From the NCBI GenBank assembly GCA_017458585.1, contig JAFTAJ010000042.1, positions 36,647-100,646 on the forward strand: a stretch of 64,000 nucleotides of DNA, given 5' to 3'. The notes beneath the pieces are model-generated. The model saw only the letters and a program-made list of their open reading frames with translations. It did not search any database and was not told the origin of the DNA. Source of the DNA: Bacteroidaceae bacterium. Lineage in GTDB: Bacteria > Bacteroidota > Bacteroidia > Bacteroidales > Bacteroidaceae. The translations under genes were made by a program, and so were the position numbers. Positions 26,619 through 34,609 of this stretch are shown piece by piece; the first letter of the stretch is position 1; each line of letters begins with the position of its first letter.

Positions 26619-27874
26619 TAACAGTTTTCGGGCTTGGCTTTGTAGGACTGACCACCTCGCTGGGCTTTGCAAAATACGGTCACACTGTTTACGGAGTAGA
26701 GGTCAACGAAGAGCGACTGAACACCATACGGAGCGGCAAACTGCCCTTCTTGGAACCAGGCCTTGACGAGGCTCTGAAATGCTATCTTAACGACCGCTTC
26801 CACCCCATTGGTGCCGACCAGCTCACTACGGCTATCCCTGCCAGCGACTGTGTTTACTACTGTGTGGGCACACCATACGGCAAGGACGGGCAAGCTGACC
26901 TCACATACCTCTTTGGTGCTATCGACCAGACCCTACAAGCAAGAGATGCGTCTCCTAAATATCAAGTATTGGTAGTGAAGTCCACCGTGCCTCCCTCCAC
27001 CACATCACAAAAGGTAATTCCCTATCTCCAGGCTAAGGGCATCACTGTAGGAAAAGACATGGGCGTGGCCAACAATCCGGAATTTCTGCGTGAGGGCCAT
27101 TGCTGGGACGATTTCATCAATGCCGACCGCATCGTGCTTGGCGTTAGCGACGAACGTTCTGCCGCCTTGCTCCGTCAGGTGTATGCTTCAGTCAAAGAGC
27201 CCGTACTGTGCGTCTCACTCAACACAGGCGAGTTCATTAAGTATCTGTCTAACACCCTGCTGGCTACGCTCATAAGCTACAGCAATGAGATGAGCCTGGT
27301 GGCTGATGCCATAGGAGGTATCGACGTGGCCGAGGCTTTCCACATCCTCCACATGGACAAGCGCTGGGGAGGAGCCACAATGGCCAGCTACGTATATCCG
27401 GGCTGTGGATATGGCGGCTACTGTCTGCCCAAAGACACCAATGCCCTATATGCCGTTAGCCGTACTGCCGGCTTCGATGCCCAGATACTGCACAATGTCA
27501 TTGCCACCAACGACAATATGCCAGAGTTTATGGCAGATAAGATTATACGCGCCGCAGGCCCCGACAAGAGCCAGACCATTGGCATCCTCGGCCTGTCGTT
27601 CAAGCCCGGCAGCGATGATGTTCGCGACACTCCGAGCGCCAAGGTCATCCGTGCATTGCTCGACAAAGGCTACTCTCATATTTGCGGATATGACCCCGTT
27701 GCCAATGCTGAGTTCCAGAGAGTATATGATTTGCCGATAAGCTATGCAAGCTCTTACGACGAAGTGCTCCGCAATGCACAAGTGTTGGTTATCACCACCG
27801 CATGGCCTGAGTTCGCCGACGTCAGAGAGCGGGCTGCCGACAAACCCATTGTCGATTGCCGCTATATGCTATGA
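26612..27874 (+). CDS. Nucleotide-sugar dehydrogenase (UDP-glucose 6-dehydrogenase type)
   Basis: A 420-residue two-step NAD-dependent dehydrogenase. 'FGLGFVGLTTSLGFAKYGH' binds NAD, 'VVKSTVPPSTT' and 'NNPEFLREGHCWDDF' match the UDP-glucose dehydrogenase family, and the catalytic cysteine is Cys271 in 'GGYCLPKDT'. It oxidises C6 of the sugar to a uronic acid. UDP-glucose is the default guess, but UDP-ManNAc or a CDP-sugar cannot be excluded. It overlaps the SDR gene by 7 bp and the second licD by 4 bp, so the four genes are translationally linked. Confidence 0.9.
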   Translation: MVITVFGLGFVGLTTSLGFAKYGHTVYGVEVNEERLNTIRSGKLPFLEPGLDEALKCYLNDRFHPIGADQLTTAIPASDCVYYCVGTPYGKDGQADLTYLFGAIDQTLQARDASPKYQVLVVKSTVPPSTTSQKVIPYLQAKGITVGKDMGVANNPEFLREGHCWDDFINADRIVLGVSDERSAALLRQVYASVKEPVLCVSLNTGEFIKYLSNTLLATLISYSNEMSLVADAIGGIDVAEAFHILHMDKRWGGATMASYVYPGCGYGGYCLPKDTNALYAVSRTAGFDAQILHNVIATNDNMPEFMADKIIRAAGPDKSQTIGILGLSFKPGSDDVRDTPSAKVIRALLDKGYSHICGYDPVANAEFQRVYDLPISYASSYDEVLRNAQVLVITTAWPEFADVRERAADKPIVDCRYML

Positions 27875-28794
27875 ACAGCATGGTGAACCTTAGTCCTGAA
27901 ACGCGAGAGGGGTATAGCATCTCCTCCCGCATGAAGGAGGTGTGGGCAATGCAGCTCGACATGTTCCGCAAACTCATCGATGTCTGCTCTGAACACAATT
28001 TGCGGTGCTGGTGCGACGGAGGCACACTGCTTGGGGCAGTGCGCCATCATGGCTTCATACCTTGGGATGACGACATCGATGTATGCATGCCACGCCCCGA
28101 CTACGACCGCCTTCAAGAATTGGCTCCTAAGGTTTTCCAAAAGCCCTATTTCTTCCAGACAGCAAAGACCGACAAGCACTATTACCGTGCACATGCCCAG
28201 TTGCGCTGCGACGGCACCGCCGCCATACGTCCCAGCGACAGTTTCCGGCCATTTCATCAAGGAATTTTCATCGACATATTCGCCTTCGAGGGAATGCCTG
28301 CTGACAGGCAGCAGGCCATGGAGGTTGTAAAGTGGGCCAACCACAGAATGAAGTGTCTTAAGGCCATCGACTACCCAATCCTCACCTCCGGGCGCATTGG
28401 CCTTGTCTTTAGGAAAATTAATTGGAAACTAAAGGTGAGGAAAGAAGGATTCTACAATCTCTTCTCTCCTATTGAAGAAGCCTACAGGCGTTGTTCGTGG
28501 GACGAGGCAGAGTATGTGGCCCAGCTAGGCATCGACGGGTGCCGTTTCATCTTCCCCAAACATATCTTCGACTCTACTCTATGGATGCCGTTTGAGCAGA
28601 CAGAAGTGCCCGTACCCGCCGGCTATGACGAATTCCTGCGCATACAATACGGCGATGACTATATGACACCCGTACAAGCTCCTACCAATCACGGCGGACT
28701 GATACTGGACCCTGCAACAAGCTATCAGGATTTGCTGCCACAGGTACGGAAAGACTATCGCAAATCACAACTCAAGCGACTGATTGGTCGATAG
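27871..28794 (+). CDS. LicD family phosphotransferase (second copy)
   Basis: A 307-residue LicD protein with 'CWCDGGTLLGAVRHHGFIPW', 'DDDIDVCMPRPDYDRL' and 'HQGIFIDIFAFEGMP', the three blocks of the family. Start 27871 gives the ATGA overlap with the dehydrogenase stop; an earlier TTG at 27856 is less likely. With the copy at 24706-25524 this makes two LicD enzymes in one locus, suggesting two different phospho-decorations or positions on the glycan. Its 3' end overlaps by 23 bp the end of the oppositely oriented transferase gene. Confidence 0.88.
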   Translation: MNSMVNLSPETREGYSISSRMKEVWAMQLDMFRKLIDVCSEHNLRCWCDGGTLLGAVRHHGFIPWDDDIDVCMPRPDYDRLQELAPKVFQKPYFFQTAKTDKHYYRAHAQLRCDGTAAIRPSDSFRPFHQGIFIDIFAFEGMPADRQQAMEVVKWANHRMKCLKAIDYPILTSGRIGLVFRKINWKLKVRKEGFYNLFSPIEEAYRRCSWDEAEYVAQLGIDGCRFIFPKHIFDSTLWMPFEQTEVPVPAGYDEFLRIQYGDDYMTPVQAPTNHGGLILDPATSYQDLLPQVRKDYRKSQLKRLIGR

Positions 28795-29803
28795 CCTGCA
28801 TCGCTTTTTTAAGGAACTGACCGTCCTTTAGTTTGTCACTGACGGCCTTTACGTTCCGGCGCATCGTCTGCATCTGCTCCGGAGTTATCTGCTGTAGGAG
28901 ATCATTCAGCTCACGCAGCGAGTCGATGCACAGACCAATGCCCAGTTTCTCGATTATTGGAGCAACTGCAGCCTCCCGCCAGATGATGACTGGCAGCCCG
29001 GCACGCAGACAGAAGGACACCTTGTGAGGACTGTTCCAACGCAGGTATTCGCCAAAGGCACCGCTGCAAGTGTCGAGTGAATCGCCGTCCCACACAAGTC
29101 CGAAGTCGCCGTCCACATGGTCGATGAAGTCCTCCGCAGCCATAAAGTTGAACAACTTAAGGTGGTCGGTATCAACAAGGTCGGGCAGTCCTCCACGGTT
29201 GCCGTAGACATGAAGGTCGTAGTTGGTGATTATCGGAGCCATGTTGAGCAAGAAGGAGTTCTTTCGCATGGCGAGTGCACTGGCATAAACAAGTATAGGA
29301 CGCTCATGCTGCTCGGGCCACGTGGTGCGCTCTGCTTTAGAGCGGTAGTCGAAGAGCCCGAGGGCACCAAGGGGCTTGGTAAAGCCATGGTCGCGCAGCC
29401 AGCCCTTCATGGTTTCATTGGAGGCAATGACATGGTCGGCATGCATCAGTCGGCGTATCTCTTTCTCTACGGTGAGTCTTTTGCGGCGCATGCTGCCGAG
29501 GTCATGGATGAGAGCCGTAGTCTTGGCTCCCCTCATGCGTGCCACGCGGCAGATAAAGGCAAAATATTTCTTGATGGGATATTGCAGGAGAATGCTGTCA
29601 CCACGCTTTACACAGAACATCATCTTCACCACGCCGCAGAGGTCGAGCAGAAAGGTGAGTATCTTGCTGTCATAGTAGGTGGTGCGCAGTCCCAGGTTCT
29701 TGGCGCCAAGGGCCTGCAGTGTCTGCTCGTTGTCGGTCTTGGCTTTATTGCCCGAACTGTTGACAGAGCGGTAGTTGCGCGATATGTAGCAAAGGCGGGG
29801 CAC
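28772..29803 (-). CDS. Putative galactofuranosyltransferase / Gtf3-like glycosyltransferase
   Basis: A 343-residue GT-B-like protein. 'HDLGSMRRK' after 'KTTALI', 'ADHVIASNETMKGWLRDHGF', 'LGLFDY' and 'GDFGLVWDGDSLDTCSGAFG' are the landmarks of the Gtf3/galactofuranosyltransferase family seen next to glf in many bacteria. It probably adds galactofuranose made by Glf (21620-22747) to a surface glycan. It is read against the glycan island and sits at the end of a minus-strand run after the U32 protein, with a heptamer array in the 23-bp gap. No signal peptide, so it acts at the cytoplasmic face. Confidence 0.8.
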   Translation of the reverse strand: MPRLCYISRNYRSVNSSGNKAKTDNEQTLQALGAKNLGLRTTYYDSKILTFLLDLCGVVKMMFCVKRGDSILLQYPIKKYFAFICRVARMRGAKTTALIHDLGSMRRKRLTVEKEIRRLMHADHVIASNETMKGWLRDHGFTKPLGALGLFDYRSKAERTTWPEQHERPILVYASALAMRKNSFLLNMAPIITNYDLHVYGNRGGLPDLVDTDHLKLFNFMAAEDFIDHVDGDFGLVWDGDSLDTCSGAFGEYLRWNSPHKVSFCLRAGLPVIIWREAAVAPIIEKLGIGLCIDSLRELNDLLQQITPEQMQTMRRNVKAVSDKLKDGQFLKKAMQAIDQSVA

Positions 29804-29804
29804 A

Positions 29805-29832
29805 GTTATTGGTTATAGGTTATTGGTTAATG
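29805..29832. repeat. 7-base tandem repeat, 4 copies
   Basis: GTTATTG, GTTATAG, GTTATTG and GTTAATG fill the whole gap between the glycosyltransferase start and the U32 gene, and include the U32 stop codon. Confidence 0.92.
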
Positions 29833-31074
29833 ATTATCGCGTTTCACTATTTTGAAGAGTTTGTCTGATGGTCTCACCTTCTCGGGCACAGCTATTGAGA
29901 CATAGCGTCCCTGGTCGGCGTGGTCGATGGGGTCGTAGTCGTAGCGCATCTCGTCGGCAGTGACATAGACAGCTCCAGTGGTAGGGCCTGTGATAAGCAG
30001 GCGGTCGCCCTTGTCAAGGCTGGCGGCTTCCAACAGAAACTCTGCCACGCCAATCTTAGAGAAATACTTCACGCCGCGGCCCACATACACCTTGCGCTCG
30101 GTGGCATTAGAACCATAGTTGCTGTTCCACTCGCCCAGCGTCTGCCCCAAGTAGTAGCCGTCCCAAAAACCACGGTTGAACACTGTGGCCAGGCGCTCGT
30201 CCCACTGGTCTCTCATCTGCTCGGTGGTAGTGTCATTGAGAGCTGCGTTGAGCGCCTCCTTATAGCACTGCACCACGGTATATACATACTCTGGTCCACG
30301 TGCCCGGCCTTCAATCTTAAAGACTGTCACTCCCGCCTTGACCATGCGGTCAAGAAATCGGATGGTCTTCAGGTCCTTGGGTGACATGATATACTTGTTG
30401 TCCACATCCAGCTCCACGTCGGTCTCGCGGTCGCGCACCGTATAACTGCGACGGCACACCTGGAGGCATGCCCCGCGGTTGGCACTGGCATTGAGGTTGT
30501 GGAGACTGAGGTAGCACTTGCCGCTGATTGCCATACACAGGGCGCCATGGCAAAACATCTCAATCCTTACCTTCTCACCCCCGGGGCCAAGGATATTCTG
30601 CTCGTCAATCTGACGACTTATCTCTGCCACTTGGTCGAGGTTGAGCTCTCGAGCCAGCACCACCACATCAGCGTAGCGGGCATAGAACTTGAGGGCCTCG
30701 ATGTTGCTGATATTGAGCTGAGTGGAGAGGTGTATCTCCTGTCCTATCTCCTTGCAGTATTGCAGCACAGCTACGTCGCTGGCTATCACGGCAGAGATGC
30801 CTGCCTCCTTGGCTGCGTCGCAGATGGAGCGCATCATCGGCAGGTCTTCGCCATAAATGGTGGTGTTGACGGTGAGGTAGCTCTTCACCCCCTCCTCAGC
30901 GCAACGGGCCGCGATGGCACGCAGGTCGCCCAGAGTGAAGTGGGCGGCGGAGTGCGCCCTCATATTGAGACTCTCAACCCCGAAGTAGATAGAGTCGGCG
31001 CCAGCCTTCAGCGCTGCCGATAGCGACTCCCACGAGCCTGCCGGGGCCATTATCTCATAGCAACCGTTCACCAT
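29827..31074 (-). CDS. U32 family protein (tRNA 5-hydroxyuridine synthesis, TrhP-like)
   Basis: A 415-residue protein of the former 'peptidase U32' family. 'MAPAGSWESLSAALKAGADS' opens the TIM barrel, and 'EMFCHGALCMAISGKCYLS' with 'RGACLQVCRRSY' supplies the four cysteines that hold an iron-sulfur cluster. TrhP (YegQ) is needed for prephenate-dependent 5-hydroxyuridine formation in tRNA wobble positions; RlhA is the relative acting on 23S rRNA. The length (about 415) fits the TrhP type better than RlhA, which is longer. It starts 4 bp after the gene upstream, so they are co-transcribed. Subfamily assignment is moderate. Confidence 0.85.
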   Translation of the reverse strand: MVNGCYEIMAPAGSWESLSAALKAGADSIYFGVESLNMRAHSAAHFTLGDLRAIAARCAEEGVKSYLTVNTTIYGEDLPMMRSICDAAKEAGISAVIASDVAVLQYCKEIGQEIHLSTQLNISNIEALKFYARYADVVVLARELNLDQVAEISRQIDEQNILGPGGEKVRIEMFCHGALCMAISGKCYLSLHNLNASANRGACLQVCRRSYTVRDRETDVELDVDNKYIMSPKDLKTIRFLDRMVKAGVTVFKIEGRARGPEYVYTVVQCYKEALNAALNDTTTEQMRDQWDERLATVFNRGFWDGYYLGQTLGEWNSNYGSNATERKVYVGRGVKYFSKIGVAEFLLEAASLDKGDRLLITGPTTGAVYVTADEMRYDYDPIDHADQGRYVSIAVPEKVRPSDKLFKIVKRDNH

Positions 31075-31078
31075 GCTT

Positions 31079-33241
31079 CTACCTATTAGCTATATAGTCG
31101 TTGAGCCAGTCGCAACGGCGACGCAATTCGTCGTTGCGCGGCAAGTGAGTGGCCAACCACTCATAGCCCTCCAGTTCGGTGCCTGTGGCACTGAGCGTGT
31201 AGGTGCGTGTCTGCCAGTCGTAGTAGAACTTGCTCTCCACGTTCTGCGGCGTAGCGGCGAGGCCGTAGTAGCACTTCTTCAGGCGTTGGAAATCGGTGGT
31301 GTTGCTGATAGCGAGATGGAGGAAGTCGATAGCCAGCTTGTTTAGGTTGTTGTAGTGGATATCTACACTCGACCACGAATACTCGCTGATGGCCCAGAGG
31401 TCACCGGCAGGCGATGCCTGGAAGCACATGTTAGCCATATTGTATGCCACATCGGCAAGGTCGTTGCCCCGCACGGTGTGGAGCACCTTCTGCAACTCTG
31501 CCATATTCTTGCAGAACTGCAATTTCACGTTGCGATACTCCTTGATATCATCGCTGTCCAGATAGCTGTAGTCATCGCGTTCAAAGTCATTCTTGCTCAC
31601 AGTGCGCAGGTTGAGGTAGGGTGCGATGCCCTGGCTCTCCAGCAGATCCTGCGGCACATTCTCCAGATAGGTGATGGCCTTCTCCCACTTGCCCTCTCTC
31701 AGCAACTTGGTGCCGATGAGTTCCTGCACACTGGGAGTCAGATCTCTGGGTGTCATCTTGGTCAGTCCTTCCACCAGCTTGTCGCCTGAGGGTGGAGTCT
31801 TCAGCTTGTTGTAGAACTCTATCACCTCGTCGGCCGACCACACATGGTCAATAAGCTCGTCGAAGTTGCAAGTAGAATAGAGATCCTCGCCCGTGAACAC
31901 CCAATCAAAGATGCTAATCACCAGCTTCTTGGCATGCTCGTTGCCCTGCGAGTTGCAATATTTGTAGAGACGCGTAGGCAGGTCGAAGTTGCATATCTCA
32001 TACACGCTCACATGATCCTTGGCACTCATCTGCTCATTCTGCAGCTTGTTCTGCACGTCAAGCAGGTTTGCCGTCTCAGTCAGCAGATAGTCGGTAAAGT
32101 TGGCGGGCCTGTTGGCGGCGTTAAACGATGCCAGGAATTTGAAGTAGCGTGCAAACTCCTTCTCCTGCACCGTGCCTTTCATTTTGAGCGCTTTCTCAAA
32201 AGCCTCGTAGGCCTTATCGTCATTCTTGGCTGAATAGTAAAGAAATCCCAAGAAATCCTGCCACAGAGCCAGGTCTTTCACCTTCTTCTCTGCCACCACT
32301 CTCTCGGCAAACGACAGCATCTTGTTGTAGTCCTTGCGCACCTGCGGCCATATCTCGCCACCCTCGCCACCGTTGGTCATGGCGTGGAAGATATAGTTGG
32401 AGTAGTCTTGCATCACATAGGCTATCATGCGCGAGTCCTTATTCTTGGCATAGTAAGCCTCCAGTTTATCGGGGTCGAGCAGTCGGCTGATGCACTTGTT
32501 GATACTACGCTGGTCGCCGATGGCATCAAATATCTCCAGAGCCTCGGCATACTGTCCGCGATGATAATACACGCCGCCCATATAGCCGCGGGCCCTGCGC
32601 TTGAGGGGACTCTCCTTCCACTTGCTGGCGTAGTTGTTCCAGTTGACCTCCACATCGTCGTAGCGTGCAGCGCAGTATAGCGTACGCATCCTAAGATATA
32701 CGACGCGCTCTTCCAGCTTCTTGTTGACCTGCAGAGCAGCAATCTTGTAGAGCAGATTGCTGTACTGGTCCGTTGTGGGACGCTCATAGTCCCAGGAGTG
32801 CATCCAGTTGTTGAGATTGTAAAGGCTGTAGTTAATCCTGAGATAGTCCAGCGCACTGGTGTCACCCGCTTTGTATAGGGCTGCCACCAAAGCATTTTCC
32901 GAGTTTTCGGGGGTAGCGTAGTCACTGGCTTGGGCATTTTCGATGGCCTCCTTCAAAGCCTCCAGAGTCACCGTGTGGCCCAGATAGTCGTACCAAAAGG
33001 CGGCACTCTCCTCCACGTCGTTCACACCCGTCTGCTCAGGGTCGAGCGGCTGCACCAGGCAGAAATAGTTGCACCTGTCTGGCCCCCAGTCGTCGCCACC
33101 GCAAGCCATAGCCTTGCCACCGCAGAGCAGCAGAAGCACGCTAGTCAATAAGGCAAACCTACTCCTCTTCTCCTTGCTCCTAACCTCCTTACTCCTCATC
33201 TCCTTACTCCTTACTCCTTCAATAAAGTTTCTTGATTTCAT
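31079..33241 (-). CDS. Large secreted protein with TPR-like helical repeats
   Basis: A 720-residue exported protein of a Bacteroidetes family I do not know by name. The mature part begins ACGGDDWGPDRCNYF and is mostly alpha-helical, with several TPR-like stretches ('YHRGQYAEALEIFDAIGDQR', 'DKAYEAFEKALKM'). The signal peptide has an unusually long basic n-region made of RSKE repeats, encoded by a 15-base repeat, before the hydrophobic core 'FALLTSVLLLLCGG'. The ATG at 33241 lies within the upstream lipoprotein gene (23-bp overlap). An ATG at 33199, after that gene's stop, is an alternative giving a shorter n-region. Probably works together with the overlapping lipoprotein. Confidence 0.75.
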   Translation of the reverse strand: MKSRNFIEGVRSKEMRSKEVRSKEKRSRFALLTSVLLLLCGGKAMACGGDDWGPDRCNYFCLVQPLDPEQTGVNDVEESAAFWYDYLGHTVTLEALKEAIENAQASDYATPENSENALVAALYKAGDTSALDYLRINYSLYNLNNWMHSWDYERPTTDQYSNLLYKIAALQVNKKLEERVVYLRMRTLYCAARYDDVEVNWNNYASKWKESPLKRRARGYMGGVYYHRGQYAEALEIFDAIGDQRSINKCISRLLDPDKLEAYYAKNKDSRMIAYVMQDYSNYIFHAMTNGGEGGEIWPQVRKDYNKMLSFAERVVAEKKVKDLALWQDFLGFLYYSAKNDDKAYEAFEKALKMKGTVQEKEFARYFKFLASFNAANRPANFTDYLLTETANLLDVQNKLQNEQMSAKDHVSVYEICNFDLPTRLYKYCNSQGNEHAKKLVISIFDWVFTGEDLYSTCNFDELIDHVWSADEVIEFYNKLKTPPSGDKLVEGLTKMTPRDLTPSVQELIGTKLLREGKWEKAITYLENVPQDLLESQGIAPYLNLRTVSKNDFERDDYSYLDSDDIKEYRNVKLQFCKNMAELQKVLHTVRGNDLADVAYNMANMCFQASPAGDLWAISEYSWSSVDIHYNNLNKLAIDFLHLAISNTTDFQRLKKCYYGLAATPQNVESKFYYDWQTRTYTLSATGTELEGYEWLATHLPRNDELRRRCDWLNDYIANR
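33161..33217 (-). repeat. 15-base repeat encoding RSKE units in a signal peptide
   Basis: On the coding strand the unit is AGGAGTAAGGAGNNN (7+8 bases), about 4 copies, giving RSKE-M, RSKE-V, RSKE-K. The same unit is found in the neighbouring gene at 34038-34088. Confidence 0.9.
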
Positions 33242-34298
33242 AGCTGTTATCTTTTAAAAATTTACTGTCAAGATGATATATCACCACCTGGTCGCACATC
33301 CCGCTGCGACTCCGCTCCAGCATATCGCGCACCCGTTGCAGCGTGGCCATCGAGGGCTGCTCATGCCTGATTATGTCGCCTGGGTATATGCGCTGACCTG
33401 CAGGGTCGGCAATGCCATCAGCAGGCGCCGCCATATATGCCTCAGCGCGGTAGTGCGTGGAGTCCATCCGGCTGAACTTCAGCGTGTCGCTCAAGTCCAC
33501 GCCCCTCACTATCTGACGGAACTCATGGTTCTGGAAGAGCAGATCCCATCCGTACACCGGCAACGCTGCGCACAGGGGCAGGTCGTAGCTCTCCATTCGT
33601 GGCAGATAAGGCTCCACCGCCTTAATCGTCAGTATCGAGTTCTCCTCCCCCTCATCGCGAAAGTTGCCCACGTTATAGACCATCAGCACACCCTCGTCCA
33701 CCGGCGGAACAGCCTTGGCCAACTGGTGCAGCCTGATAGTGGCCGACAGCGTGCGGCCCTGTCTGTGGAGCAGGTCGCGCAGAGAGCGTAGGAAAGTAAA
33801 GTACGCTGCCTCGTCCGATGCCACCCAATCGTAGTCCATCTGCACCTGCTGCGCAGTAGCCAAGCCGTTCTGCTCCGTCATCTGGTCGATACGCTTGACC
33901 ACCAATCCGGCAAGCTCATACATACCCGTAGTGTCACGCAGAGCACCCGGCTCAAAGAACACCGTAGGGATAACCTCTATGCCCTGCGGCACCGCGTCCT
34001 CAAACACCAAAGTGTTTGCCGGCATCAGGCCTATGGCATCCTCCTTACTCCCATTCTCCTTACTCCTATTCTCCTTACTCCTTACTCCAGTTCTCACCAC
34101 ATCAAAGAAGTGCACATACATCTTGCCCACGTGGGCGTCAGCCAGGAAGCTGCGCTCCACCGAGTCAAGGCTAAAGGTAGTACGCCAATAGTATACCGAC
34201 GGCTGCGGATTGTCCACACCCTTCGGCTTCCTGCAGCATGCTGTCAACAGCAACGCTGCAGTTATTAGTACTAATATGTACGCATGCGTACCTTTCAT
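33219..34298 (-). CDS. Lipoprotein of unknown function, possible TIM-barrel
   Basis: A 359-residue lipoprotein (lipobox LLLTAC, Cys21) with 'SVYYWRTTFSLDSVERSFLA', 'GIEVIPTVFFEPGAL', 'QVQMDYDWVASDEAAYFTFL' and 'VGNFRDEGEENSI'. The alternation and the 'QMDYDW' strand end recall glycoside-hydrolase-like TIM barrels of the DUF3142 type, but this is only a guess. Residues 71-87 (VRSKENRSKENGSKED) are a repeat-coded insert that interrupts the domain between 'FFDVVRTG' and 'AIGLMPAN'. It overlaps the 720-residue protein gene by 23 bp. Two perfect palindromes lie over its first codons. Confidence 0.75.
   Translation of the reverse strand: MKGTHAYILVLITAALLLTACCRKPKGVDNPQPSVYYWRTTFSLDSVERSFLADAHVGKMYVHFFDVVRTGVRSKENRSKENGSKEDAIGLMPANTLVFEDAVPQGIEVIPTVFFEPGALRDTTGMYELAGLVVKRIDQMTEQNGLATAQQVQMDYDWVASDEAAYFTFLRSLRDLLHRQGRTLSATIRLHQLAKAVPPVDEGVLMVYNVGNFRDEGEENSILTIKAVEPYLPRMESYDLPLCAALPVYGWDLLFQNHEFRQIVRGVDLSDTLKFSRMDSTHYRAEAYMAAPADGIADPAGQRIYPGDIIRHEQPSMATLQRVRDMLERSRSGMCDQVVIYHLDSKFLKDNSYEIKKLY
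34038..34088 (-). repeat. 15-base repeat encoding RSKEN units inside the lipoprotein
   Basis: Coding-strand words GGAGTAA and GGAGAATA/G alternate, giving in-frame R-S-K-E-N repeats in the folded part of the lipoprotein. Confidence 0.9.
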
Positions 34299-34307
34299 TA
34301 TACGTAT
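34263..34307. promoter_or_regulatory. Cluster of perfect palindromes at a lipoprotein start
   Basis: TATTAGTACTAATA (34263-34276) and GTACGCATGCGTAC (34278-34291) are two 14-bp perfect palindromes one base apart, and ATACGTAT (34300-34307) follows beyond the ATG. They cover codons 3-12 and the immediate leader. A regulator site or an mRNA structure is possible. Confidence 0.5.
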
Positions 34308-34308
34308 G

Positions 34309-34316
34309 CAAAAATA
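34309..34316 (-). promoter_or_regulatory. -7 element of the lipoprotein operon
   Basis: TATTTTTG on the minus strand, only 11 bp before the ATG at 34298, so the leader would be just a few bases. No -33 TTTG seen. Confidence 0.4.
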
Positions 34317-34390
34317 CTATTTTTCGTCCAACTCAGCATAGAAACAATCGAAAAAAAACAATATTCTCGCATAAAGCATATAAATATACA

Positions 34391-34416
34391 CAAAAAAAGG
34401 AGTCCTCTCGGACTCT
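34391..34416 (-). terminator. Terminator after tRNA-Asn
   Basis: On the minus strand GAGTCC-GAGA-GGACTC is followed by a run of seven T, directly downstream of the tRNA. Confidence 0.85.
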
Positions 34417-34425
34417 CTTGTAAAG

Positions 34426-34499
34426 CGCTTCAGGATGGGCTTGAACCAACGACCCCCTGATTAACAGTCAGGTGCTCTAACCAACTGAGCTACTGAAGC
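34426..34499 (-). tRNA. tRNA-Asn (anticodon GTT)
   Basis: A 74-nt cloverleaf: acceptor GCTTCAG/CTGAAGC, D arm GCTCAGTTGGTTAGAGC, anticodon arm with CTGACTGTTAATCAG holding GTT, T arm with GGTTCAAGCC, discriminator G. It is single, with its own promoter and terminator. Confidence 0.96.
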
Positions 34500-34549
34500 G
34501 GGTGCGCGGCGGAGAGCTTAAAAAAAGCTAATTATCCGCTTTTGCGGTG

Positions 34550-34557
34550 CAAAGGTA
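34550..34557 (-). promoter_or_regulatory. -7 element of tRNA-Asn
   Basis: TACCTTTG on the minus strand, about 50 bp before the tRNA. It is nearly back to back with the -7 element of the divergent protease gene (34581-34588). Confidence 0.55.
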
Positions 34558-34580
34558 GTGCTTTTTCTGAAATAAAGCAG

Positions 34581-34588
34581 TATCTTTG
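34581..34588 (+). promoter_or_regulatory. -7 element of the S41 protease gene
   Basis: TATCTTTG ends 21 bp before the ATG at 34610 and overlaps an earlier in-frame ATG at 34586, which is therefore not the start. Confidence 0.55.
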
Positions 34589-34609
34589 CAGAAAAATTTT
34601 ATATCTATC

